Source of the DNA: Roseiarcus sp963759955
GTDB lineage: Bacteria; Pseudomonadota; Alphaproteobacteria; Rhizobiales; Beijerinckiaceae
NCBI GenBank assembly: GCA_963759955.1
Contig: CAVXCA010000026.1
Coordinates: 60,138 to 124,137 of the forward strand
Length of the DNA: 64,000 nucleotides
Direction: 5' to 3'
Below, one piece after another: positions 51,784-59,724 of this stretch (its first letter is position 1; each line of letters opens with the position of its first letter). Below the pieces are notes generated by a model. It was not told where the DNA came from, ran no database searches, and saw nothing but the letters and a program-made list of their open reading frames with translations. Both the position numbers and the translations under genes were made by a program.

Positions 51784-52596
51784 ATGAACAAAGTGCAAAT
51801 CGCGGTTCTCGGCGTGACCGTCGTCGCCCTCGGCGCGGCCTATGTCCTGTTCGCCAATTCATCGTCGCCGCCGCCGCGCGCCGTCCATACCGTCGAGGCG
51901 CCCAAGGTCGACACGGACGAAGTGCTGGTCGCCGCGCAGGACATTCCGATGGGAACGGCGGTCGGCGACGCCCAGATCGCCTGGCAAGTGTGGCCGAAGG
52001 CGGCGATCTCCGACTACATGATCGCCAAGTCGAGCGGCCCGCACGTCAAGGAGGACGTCGAAGGTTCGCTGACCCGCGAGGCGTTCTTGCGCGGCGAGCC
52101 GATGCGTCGGGACAAGCTCGTCAAGGGCGGCAACAGCGGATTCATGTCGGCGATCCTGCCCTCGGGAATGCGCGCCGTCGCGATCAAGATCGACAATGCC
52201 GGCGATTCCTCCGCCGGCGGCTTCATCCTTCCCAACGACCGCGTCGACGTCATCTCGATTTTTCACGACGACGAGGCGACCAAAGAGCGCGGCGTCGCCG
52301 TCATCGGCGCGCGGACCATTCTGGCCAACGTCCGCGTTCTCGCGATCGGACAGAACGTGCAGGAAGAGAACGGCAAGAAAGTCGTGGTCGGCGCCAATGC
52401 GACATTGGAACTCGATCCGGCTCAGGCCCAGCTGATCATTCTCGCCCAGCAGGCCGGGAACTCCAACCTGCATCTGGCGCTGCGCAGCCTGGCCGACAGC
52501 GCCGGCCCAGCCGAGACCGTCGGCGCCAACAGCACGGGCGGGTCCGACAATTTGACGATCGTGCGCTACGGCGCTCCGCAGACAGCGACGCGCTGA
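51784..52596 (+). CDS. cpaB: Flp pilus assembly protein CpaB (RcpC)
   Basis: Periplasmic assembly factor with one N-terminal transmembrane helix (VQIAVLGVTVVALGAAYVLF). An SAF-like domain follows with VLVAAQDIPMGTAVGDAQI, and a C-terminal domain with RAVAIKIDNAGDSSAGGFILPNDRVDVI. The last two blocks are standard for CpaB. 270 residues. The ATG at 51784 is 30 bases after a TTG-rich leader; an in-frame start at 51739 is less likely. Confidence 0.92.
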   Translation: MNKVQIAVLGVTVVALGAAYVLFANSSSPPPRAVHTVEAPKVDTDEVLVAAQDIPMGTAVGDAQIAWQVWPKAAISDYMIAKSSGPHVKEDVEGSLTREAFLRGEPMRRDKLVKGGNSGFMSAILPSGMRAVAIKIDNAGDSSAGGFILPNDRVDVISIFHDDEATKERGVAVIGARTILANVRVLAIGQNVQEENGKKVVVGANATLELDPAQAQLIILAQQAGNSNLHLALRSLADSAGPAETVGANSTGGSDNLTIVRYGAPQTATR

Positions 52597-52611
52597 TGGA
52601 AGAGGGCGCTG

Positions 52612-54126
52612 ATGGCAAAGTTCAAGGTTGAGGCCCGCCGCATGAAAAATCATCGCTACGCGCGCTGGTCCGCGCTTTCGATCGGCGCGATGATCGCGCT
52701 CGTCGCCCTCGGCCCGCAAACGCCGGCGTTGTCCGGCGACGCGGCACCGACTTCGTCGCTGAGCCTCTCGGAGGGCGCGGTGAAGAGCCTGCAGCTCGGC
52801 GTCGGCAGGTCGGTGATCATCGATCTTCCCGAGGACGCGGCCGAAATCTATGTCGGCGAGCCCAAGGTCGCCAATGCGGTGGTGCGTTCGGCGCGCCGCC
52901 TCTATGTCTCGACGCTCGCCGCCGGTCAGACCACGATCTTCGCGCTCGCCGCGGACGGCCGCAAGATCGCCGTGCTCGATATCTCCGTCGGCCGCGACGT
53001 GGGAGAACTCTCGGCTCTGCTCAACGCAGCGATTCCCGGCAACGACATTCACGTTCGCACGGTCTCCGAATCGATCATCCTCACTGGTTCGGTCGCCTCG
53101 GCCGGCGACGCGCAGAAAGCGCTCGACATCGCCTCGGGATTTCTCAGCCAGAGCAAGGACGCCGGCCAGGGGGCGGGCGGCGCGCAAAGCCCGGAAGGCA
53201 AGGTCGTCAATTCCCTCACCATCCGCGGCCTCGACCAAGTCAGTCTGCGCGTCACCATCAGCGAAATTCGTCGCGAAATCGTCAAGCAGCTCGGCGTCAA
53301 CATGGCCGTCGGGACGAACGCGAACGGCTTCGCCGCCGTCAATGGCTTCAGCGTCAACGGCCAGCAGAACAGCATCCTCCCGTTCAATCCCGCCAGCGCG
53401 TGGTCAGCGACGTCGGGGGCTTTGGGCTGGATCACGGCGGGGCAGAACATAAGGGCGACGCTCCAGGCGTTCGAACGCGACGGCGTCGCGCGCACGCTCG
53501 CCGAACCGACAGTCACCGCCGTCTCCGGCGAAAGCGCCAAGTTTCTCGCCGGCGGCACGGTGCCGATCCTCAGCGGCTCAACCTGCAGCCAAGGCGTCTG
53601 CACCCCCACTTTGGCTCAACAGCCCTATGGCGTCACGCTGAACTTCACGCCGGTCGTTCTTTCGCAGGGCCGCATCCAGTTGCGCGTAGCCACTGAAGTC
53701 ACCGATATCGACTCGTCGACGGAAATTTTGATCGGCAACGTGCCGGTTCCCGGCTTTCGCACGCGCAAGAACGAAACGACCGTCGAACTGCCCTCGGGCG
53801 GCTCGATCGTCACGGCCGGCCTCATTTCGACCAAAACCCAGCAGGCGATCAACGGCATGCCCGGCCTGATGAACCTGCCGGTTCTTGGGGCTTTGTTCCG
53901 TTCGCGCGACTACCTGCGCGACGAAACCGAGCTGGTGATCGTCGTCACCCCCTACATCGTGCATGCGATCGATCCGCGCGATGTGACGCGGCCCGACAGC
54001 AATTTCGCCGAAGCGAGCGATCCCCAGGCGTGGCTGCTCGGGCGCGTCAATCGAATTTATTCGACCTCCGGCGCGTTGCAGCCGATGCCCGGCTACTCCG
54101 GCAAAGTTGGATTCATCACCGACTGA
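52612..54126 (+). CDS. cpaC: Pilus secretin CpaC (RcpA)
   Basis: Outer membrane secretin ring for the Flp pilus, 504 residues. A signal segment (SALSIGAMIALVALG) is followed by the pilus/secretin N-domain PEDAAEIYVGEPKVANAVV and by DIHVRTVSESIILTGSVAS. The conserved secretin core includes ALAEPTVTAVSGESAKFLAGG, and GLISTKTQQAINGMPGLMNLPVLGALFRS follows near the end. GAAGAGGGCG precedes the ATG at 52612. The start is 15 bases after cpaB. Confidence 0.93.
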   Translation: MAKFKVEARRMKNHRYARWSALSIGAMIALVALGPQTPALSGDAAPTSSLSLSEGAVKSLQLGVGRSVIIDLPEDAAEIYVGEPKVANAVVRSARRLYVSTLAAGQTTIFALAADGRKIAVLDISVGRDVGELSALLNAAIPGNDIHVRTVSESIILTGSVASAGDAQKALDIASGFLSQSKDAGQGAGGAQSPEGKVVNSLTIRGLDQVSLRVTISEIRREIVKQLGVNMAVGTNANGFAAVNGFSVNGQQNSILPFNPASAWSATSGALGWITAGQNIRATLQAFERDGVARTLAEPTVTAVSGESAKFLAGGTVPILSGSTCSQGVCTPTLAQQPYGVTLNFTPVVLSQGRIQLRVATEVTDIDSSTEILIGNVPVPGFRTRKNETTVELPSGGSIVTAGLISTKTQQAINGMPGLMNLPVLGALFRSRDYLRDETELVIVVTPYIVHAIDPRDVTRPDSNFAEASDPQAWLLGRVNRIYSTSGALQPMPGYSGKVGFITD

Positions 54127-54174
54127 GCAAAGACGAGAACCGTGCCGCGGCCCCCATCAAACGAGAGCGCCATC

Positions 54175-54906
54175 ATGTCGAGGAACCCAACCCAACGTCT
54201 TTCGCGAGCCCTGCCGATCGGCTGGCTCCTTCTCGCCGCCGTCGCGGCGTCGCCGCTGGCGGGCTGCGGCGTCGATTACGCCTCCAACGATTCGATCCCG
54301 TCGGGCGATTATCATCAGCGTCATCCGATCGTTCTGGCTCAGGCGCCGACGACGCTCGACGTCTATCCCGCCGGCGGCGGTCTCGATTCGCAGTCGAAGG
54401 CCAATATTCGCACTTTCGCCGAGCGCTATCGCGCGTTGGGCACGGGCCAGATCGCGATTCTGGCGCCGGCGGGCGAGAGGGGGAGGAGCGGCCGTATCAT
54501 CGACGAGATTCGCCGAACCCTGGCCTCGACCGGACTGCGCGGGTATGTCGGGGTCGGCGTCTACGCGGCCGACGATGCGACGCGGGCCTCGCCGATTCGG
54601 CTGACATTTCAAGGTCTGAAGGCCGTCGTGTCGACGCCATGCGGCCAATGGCCGAGCGATTTGGCGTCGGGCGACTCGATCGAGGGCTGGAAGAACGATT
54701 CCTACCCGAATTTTGGCTGCGCGACCCAAGCCGATCTCGCCGCCCAGGTCGCCGATCCCCGCGATCTCGCGCAGACACGCGCGAGCGACCCGCCCGACGT
54801 CAGCATGCGGCTACGCGCGATCGGCGACGTGCGCGAGGGCAAGGATCCGGGAACGAACTGGAAGATTCAGAATACGGCGATCGGTCAGGTCGGGTCGGGA
54901 GGCTGA
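54175..54906 (+). CDS. cpaD: Pilus assembly lipoprotein CpaD
   Basis: Probable outer membrane lipoprotein that helps secretin assembly. The signal peptide ends in a lipobox LAGC (about residue 31). The rest has a DVYPAGGGLDSQSKANIRTFAERYRALG block, typical of CpaD, and Cys residues at PCGQWPSD and NFGCATQ. ATG at 54175 is used; a GTG at 54142 is possible. 243 residues. The stop is 3 bases before cpaE. Confidence 0.9.
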   Translation: MSRNPTQRLSRALPIGWLLLAAVAASPLAGCGVDYASNDSIPSGDYHQRHPIVLAQAPTTLDVYPAGGGLDSQSKANIRTFAERYRALGTGQIAILAPAGERGRSGRIIDEIRRTLASTGLRGYVGVGVYAADDATRASPIRLTFQGLKAVVSTPCGQWPSDLASGDSIEGWKNDSYPNFGCATQADLAAQVADPRDLAQTRASDPPDVSMRLRAIGDVREGKDPGTNWKIQNTAIGQVGSGG

Positions 54907-54909
54907 ACG

Positions 54910-56184
54910 ATGCGTATTCCTGCAGCCGAACAGACGGAGCCGCTCGCCGCCCCGCGGCCGGCGGCCATCCCGCAAATCGATCCGGTCCCTCGCGTCTCCA
55001 TTCAAGCCTTTTGCGAAACCCCGGAAATCGCCGCCGTCGTCCAGGCGGCGATCAGCGACCGGCGCATGAGCAAGACTCATGTCAAGCAGAATATGGGCGG
55101 AGCGGCCGCGGCGGTCGAGGCGTACCGCAATGCGCCGACGCCGAACGTCATCGTGCTCGAGGCGACGACGAATCGCGATTTGCTCGTCGAGCAGCTCGAC
55201 GAACTCTCGCACTTTTGCGACGCCGGAACGAAAGTCGTCATTCTCGGCCGAGTCAACGACATCGTCCTCTATCGACAGCTAATGGCGCGCGGAGTCAGCG
55301 AATATCTCGTCGCTCCGTTCAGCGCCGTCGATTTCGTTCAGGCGATTTCGTCCCTGTTTCGCGCGCCCGGCGCCAAACCGCTCGGTCGCGTGATCGCGGT
55401 CATCGGCGCCAAGGGCGGCGTCGGATCGTCGACGATCGCCCACAATCTTTCGTGGGCCCTGGCGACGGGGCTGGAGATGGCGACGATCGTCGCGGACTTC
55501 GATTTGGGCTTCGGCACCGCGGGCCTCGATTACAACCAGGATCCGCCGCAGGGCGTCGCGGAGGCGGTGTTCGCGCCCGAGCGCGTCGACGCGACGCTCA
55601 TCGAGCGCCTTCTGTCGAAGTGCGGCGACAATCTGAGCCTGCTCGCGGCGCCCGCGACGCTCGATCGGCCGTATGATTTTTCCGAGACGTCGTTCGATTC
55701 GGTCGTCGACACCATGCGGGCCTCGACGCCGTGGATCGTCTTGGACCTTCCTCACGCTTGGAACGCATGGACGCGGCGCATGCTCGTCGGCGCGGACGAA
55801 GTCGTCATCGTCGCTGGGCCGGATCTCGCCAACTTGCGCAACGCCAAGAACATCATCGACAACGTCCGCGGCTCGCGTCCCAACGACTACCCGCCCCGTC
55901 TGGTCCTCAATGGCGTCGGCATGCCCAGGCGTCCGGAAATCTCGGTGGCGGATTTCGCCAAGACCATGGAAACGGAGCCGTTCGCGATCATCCCTCACGA
56001 CGCCAAGCTGTTCGGCGCGGCAGCCAACAACGGACAGATGATCGCCGAAATCGACGCCAACGGGAAAATCGCCGAGATTTTCACCGATCTCGCCAACGAG
56101 GTCGCGGGCCGCGGCGATACGCGCAAAGCCAAGCGCGGCCTGCTCGATCCGTTCATCGCCAAGTTCGTCCGAAAGAAAGCTTGA
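54910..56184 (+). CDS. cpaE: Pilus assembly ATPase CpaE (MinD/ParA-like)
   Basis: Localisation ATPase for the pilus. The N-terminal half is a receiver-like domain with VIVLEATTNRDLLVEQLDEL and VSEYLVAPFSAVDFVQAI. The C-terminal half is a ParA/MinD domain with deviant Walker A KGGVGSST (168-175), Ser in place of the usual Lys-Thr of ParA, and VADFDLGFGTAGLDYNQDP. 424 residues. The loss of the canonical Lys is usual for CpaE. Confidence 0.92.
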   Translation: MRIPAAEQTEPLAAPRPAAIPQIDPVPRVSIQAFCETPEIAAVVQAAISDRRMSKTHVKQNMGGAAAAVEAYRNAPTPNVIVLEATTNRDLLVEQLDELSHFCDAGTKVVILGRVNDIVLYRQLMARGVSEYLVAPFSAVDFVQAISSLFRAPGAKPLGRVIAVIGAKGGVGSSTIAHNLSWALATGLEMATIVADFDLGFGTAGLDYNQDPPQGVAEAVFAPERVDATLIERLLSKCGDNLSLLAAPATLDRPYDFSETSFDSVVDTMRASTPWIVLDLPHAWNAWTRRMLVGADEVVIVAGPDLANLRNAKNIIDNVRGSRPNDYPPRLVLNGVGMPRRPEISVADFAKTMETEPFAIIPHDAKLFGAAANNGQMIAEIDANGKIAEIFTDLANEVAGRGDTRKAKRGLLDPFIAKFVRKKA

Positions 56185-56259
56185 GGGCCGCGCTGCAAGA
56201 CAGGAACAGCGTCGGCGCCCATGGTTGGCGCCGTAGCCGCAGACGCAGGGAAGCAAAGT

Positions 56260-57681
56260 ATGTTCGGTAAGCGTTCCAATCCCGGATTGAGTGTCCAACC
56301 GCCGCCGGCGGCCAGCGCGCCCGGGCCCAGGCCAGAGGCCGCGAAGTCGGTCGCCCCGGCGGAGCCGTCGTCCGGGGGGCAGCTCGAGCGCCGGTCGGAC
56401 AGCTATTTTCAAACCAAGTCGATGATTTTCGGCGCGCTGATCGAGGCGATCGATCTGGCGGCGCTGGCCAAGCTCGATCCCGAGAGCGCGCGCGAGGAAA
56501 TTCGTGACATCGTCCACGAAATCGTGACGATCAAGAATCTCGTGCTGTCGATCTCGGAACAAGAGGATCTGCTCGACGACATCTGCAACGACGTGCTCGG
56601 CTTCGGGCCGCTCGAGCCGCTGTTGTCGCGCGACGACATCGCCGACATCATGGTCAATGGGCCCACGCGCTGCTTCATCGAAGTCGGCGGCAAGATTCAA
56701 TTGACCAACGTTCGCTTTCGCGACGCCGCCCAGTTGATGAACATCTGCCAACGCATCGTCAGTCAGGTCGGCCGGCGGGTCGACGAGGCCTCGCCGATCT
56801 GCGACGCGCGCCTGATGGACGGCTCGCGCGTCAACGTCATCGCGCCTCCCTTGGCGATCGACGGCGCGGCGCTGACCATCCGCAAATTCAAGAAGGACAA
56901 GCTGACGCTCGACCAACTCACGCGTTTCGGCTCGATCTCGCCCGCCGGCGCGGAGATTCTCAAGATCATCGGCCGCGTCCGTTGCAACGTCATCATTTCG
57001 GGCGGCACAGGCTCGGGCAAGACGACGTTGCTCAATTGCCTGACCAATTACATCGACACGGACGAGCGGGTCATCACTTGCGAAGACTCGGCGGAACTCC
57101 AGCTGCAACAGCCGCATGTGGTGCGTCTGGAAACCCGTCCGCCCAATCTCGAGGGCGCCGGGCAGGTCACGATGCGCGATCTCGTCAAGAACTGCCTGCG
57201 CATGCGGCCCGAACGGATCATCGTCGGCGAAGTGCGCGGACCGGAGGCCTTCGATCTCCTGCAAGCGATGAACACCGGTCACGACGGCTCGATGGGGACG
57301 CTCCACGCCAATTCGCCGCGCGAGGCGCTCAGCCGCATGGAATCGATGATCACGATGGGCGGCTATTCCCTGCCTTCGCACACCATTCGCGAAATGATCA
57401 CCTCGTCGGTCGACGTGATCATTCAGGCGGCGCGCCTGCGCGACGGATCGCGACGCATAACCCACATCACCGAAGTGATGGGAATGGAGGGCGACGTCAT
57501 CATCACCCAGGACCTGTTTGTCTACGAAATCCTCGGCGAGGACGCGCAAGGCAAGCTCAAGGGTCGGCATCGATCGACCGGGATCGGCCGGCCGCAGTTC
57601 TGGGATCGCGCACGCTACTTTGGCGAGGAGCAGCGTCTCGCCGCAGCGATCGACGCTTCGGAAATCAACGAAGCGTCGTAG
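56260..57681 (+). CDS. cpaF: Pilus assembly ATPase CpaF (TadA)
   Basis: Secretion-type ATPase that powers Flp pilus extension and retraction. The Walker A motif GGTGSGKTT is at residues 248-256. The Asp box TCEDSAELQLQQPHVVRLETR, the Walker B region MRPERIIVGEVRGPEAFDLLQAMNTGHDG and the His box MGTLHANSPREALSR follow. 473 residues. The ATG at 56260 has AGGGAAG upstream. It follows cpaE after 75 bases. Confidence 0.95.
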   Translation: MFGKRSNPGLSVQPPPAASAPGPRPEAAKSVAPAEPSSGGQLERRSDSYFQTKSMIFGALIEAIDLAALAKLDPESAREEIRDIVHEIVTIKNLVLSISEQEDLLDDICNDVLGFGPLEPLLSRDDIADIMVNGPTRCFIEVGGKIQLTNVRFRDAAQLMNICQRIVSQVGRRVDEASPICDARLMDGSRVNVIAPPLAIDGAALTIRKFKKDKLTLDQLTRFGSISPAGAEILKIIGRVRCNVIISGGTGSGKTTLLNCLTNYIDTDERVITCEDSAELQLQQPHVVRLETRPPNLEGAGQVTMRDLVKNCLRMRPERIIVGEVRGPEAFDLLQAMNTGHDGSMGTLHANSPREALSRMESMITMGGYSLPSHTIREMITSSVDVIIQAARLRDGSRRITHITEVMGMEGDVIITQDLFVYEILGEDAQGKLKGRHRSTGIGRPQFWDRARYFGEEQRLAAAIDASEINEAS

Positions 57682-57708
57682 CGCTTCGACACGCAAAGGC
57701 GCAGAGCG

Positions 57709-58668
57709 ATGGTCAATAATCTGGTCTTGGCGGCGGGCTGCGCGGTCCTCGCGCTCGGCGGCCTCGCGTTCGTGCTCGCCGGTGGCGATTCGCGGGCCGA
57801 CAAGCGGCGCGCGTCGCTCAAGAGGGTTGAAGCGAAGGCCGGCGCCGCCTCGACCGACAAGACGGCGAAGAAGAAGCAGATCGCCGAAAGCATCAAGGAT
57901 CTGGAAAAGAAATCCGAGCGCAAGCGACCGGACCTGCAAACTCGCATCGAGCAAGCCGGACTGTCGATCCCCCGTCAACAGTTCATCATCATCTTCGCGG
58001 CCGTCACGGTCGCGCTCGCCGGCCTCGTCTACATCAAATCGCAGAGTGCCCTGCTGGCGGCTCTGGTCGCGGCCATTTCCGCCGTCGGCCTTCCCAATCT
58101 GGTGCTGGCCCGGCTTCGCGCGCGCCGGATCGCCAAGTTCGTCGAAATATTTCCCAACGCGCTCGACATCATCGTGCGCGGCGTCAAGGCCGGCCTTCCG
58201 TTCGGCGACACCCTGCGCATCATCGCCAACGAATCGCCCGAACCGGTGCGCTCGGAGTTTCGCAAGATTGTCGAAAACCAGGCGGTCGGCCTGCCGCTGG
58301 CCGAAGCGGTCGAAAAGATGGCTCAGCGCGTGCCTGTCAGCGAGACGAATTTCTTTGCGATCGTCATCGGCATCCAGTCCAAGTCCGGCGGCAACCTGTC
58401 CGAGGCGATCGGCAACTTGTCGCGAACCTTGCGCGAGAGAAAGAAAATGAAAGGGAAAATCGGCGCGATGGCGATGGAAGCCAAGGCCTCCGCCTGGATC
58501 ATCGGCGCGGTTCCGTTCGCCGTCACCGGCCTGCTTTATCTTTCGTCGCCGAAATACATCAGCCTGTTGTGGACGACGGAGCACGGACGGATCGTATCGG
58601 CAATCGCGTTATTCTGGATGAGCATCGGCGTCGTAATGATGAAGAAGATGATCAACTTCGATTTCTGA
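57709..58668 (+). CDS. tadB: Pilus inner membrane protein TadB
   Basis: Inner membrane platform protein of the T2SSF (GspF) family. A first hydrophobic helix (LVLAAGCAVLALGGLAFVLA) is followed by a charged cytoplasmic segment, then further membrane helices. The F-domain motif is FPNALDIIVRGVKAGLPFGDTLRII, and RERKKMKGKIGAMAMEAKASAW is conserved near the end. 319 residues. tadC follows after 13 bases. Confidence 0.92.
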   Translation: MVNNLVLAAGCAVLALGGLAFVLAGGDSRADKRRASLKRVEAKAGAASTDKTAKKKQIAESIKDLEKKSERKRPDLQTRIEQAGLSIPRQQFIIIFAAVTVALAGLVYIKSQSALLAALVAAISAVGLPNLVLARLRARRIAKFVEIFPNALDIIVRGVKAGLPFGDTLRIIANESPEPVRSEFRKIVENQAVGLPLAEAVEKMAQRVPVSETNFFAIVIGIQSKSGGNLSEAIGNLSRTLRERKKMKGKIGAMAMEAKASAWIIGAVPFAVTGLLYLSSPKYISLLWTTEHGRIVSAIALFWMSIGVVMMKKMINFDF

Positions 58669-58681
58669 TCGGACGAGCGCA

Positions 58682-59659
58682 ATGTTGGACGATGTTCTCA
58701 GCAAGTTGGGCGATCCGCGGTTCCTCGCGTTTCTTCTCGCCGCGCTCGGCTGCGCCGCGACTGTCTTGATCGTATTCGTGCCGATGCTGCAGACGGACAA
58801 TCTCGAACGCCGAATCAAGGCGGTCGGCTCCGAGCGTGAACGCATCCGCATGCGCGAGCGCGAGAAGATGGCGGCCAGCCAAAACAAGACGCAATTGCGC
58901 GCCAAGCCCAGCACCATGCTGAAAAATCTCGTCGACGCGCTCAATCTGACGAGTTGGCTGAGCACGGAGAAAGCCAAGGAGACCCTGGCGAAAGCCGGGT
59001 TTCGCGGCGCCGGCGCCGAATACGCCTTCGTCACGTTTCGACTTGTTGCGCCGATCGCGTTCGCGGCGTTCGCGAGCGTCTACATCTTCGTCATCGCGAA
59101 ATTGACCCAGCCGCTGCCGATGAAGCTCGGCTTTGTCATGTTTGCGATGTACATGGGCATCAAGGCGCCGGAAATCTATCTGCGCAATTCGACCACCAAG
59201 CGACAAAAGTCGTTGGAGCGCGCCTATCCGAACATGCTCGACCTCCTCTTGATCTGCGCCGAGTCCGGGATGTCGACCGAACACGCGGTGCGCAAGGTGA
59301 GCATGGAAATCGGCGCCGAGAGCATCGACATGGCCGAGGAACTGACCTTGCTCGCGGCGGAAATGTCCTACCTGCCGGACCGGCGCACCGCGTTCGAAAA
59401 TTTCAACGCCCGCACCGGACTCGAATCGGTTCGTTCGCTCACCACCGTCCTGATCCAGGCCGAGCGCTACGGCACGCCGCTGGGTGCCTCGCTGCGGGTG
59501 CTAAGCCAGGAAAGTCGCGATCAACGCATGAACGCCGCCGAAAAGAAGGCGGCGGCGCTGCCGCCGACGTTGACGGTGCCGATGATTCTGTTTTTTCTGC
59601 CTGGCCTGTTCGCGGCCATCCTCACCCCGGCGGCCATTCAGATCAACGGCTGGAATTGA
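58682..59659 (+). CDS. tadC: Pilus inner membrane protein TadC
   Basis: Paralogue of TadB that forms the platform with it. Helices include FLAFLLAALGCAATVLIVFV and the pair around FRLVAPIAFAAFASVYIFV. The F-domain shows YPNMLDLLLICAESGMSTEHAVRKVSME and LTTVLIQAERYGTPLGASLRVLSQESR. 325 residues. The cluster ends here: no tadD, tadE, tadF or tadG follows in the window. Confidence 0.92.
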   Translation: MLDDVLSKLGDPRFLAFLLAALGCAATVLIVFVPMLQTDNLERRIKAVGSERERIRMREREKMAASQNKTQLRAKPSTMLKNLVDALNLTSWLSTEKAKETLAKAGFRGAGAEYAFVTFRLVAPIAFAAFASVYIFVIAKLTQPLPMKLGFVMFAMYMGIKAPEIYLRNSTTKRQKSLERAYPNMLDLLLICAESGMSTEHAVRKVSMEIGAESIDMAEELTLLAAEMSYLPDRRTAFENFNARTGLESVRSLTTVLIQAERYGTPLGASLRVLSQESRDQRMNAAEKKAAALPPTLTVPMILFFLPGLFAAILTPAAIQINGWN

Positions 59660-59724
59660 CCGGCCGCGCGCCGGGAAAAGCCGATTTCCGTTGCGCCGCG
59701 CAACGCGCCGACGCATGATTCGTC

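Noticed and set aside
55279..58584. A 1101-residue minus-strand open frame across cpaE, cpaF and tadB
   Set aside because: It is the antisense shadow of three clear plus-strand genes; long antisense frames are common at high GC and this one has His/Arg/Asp-rich, domain-free sequence.
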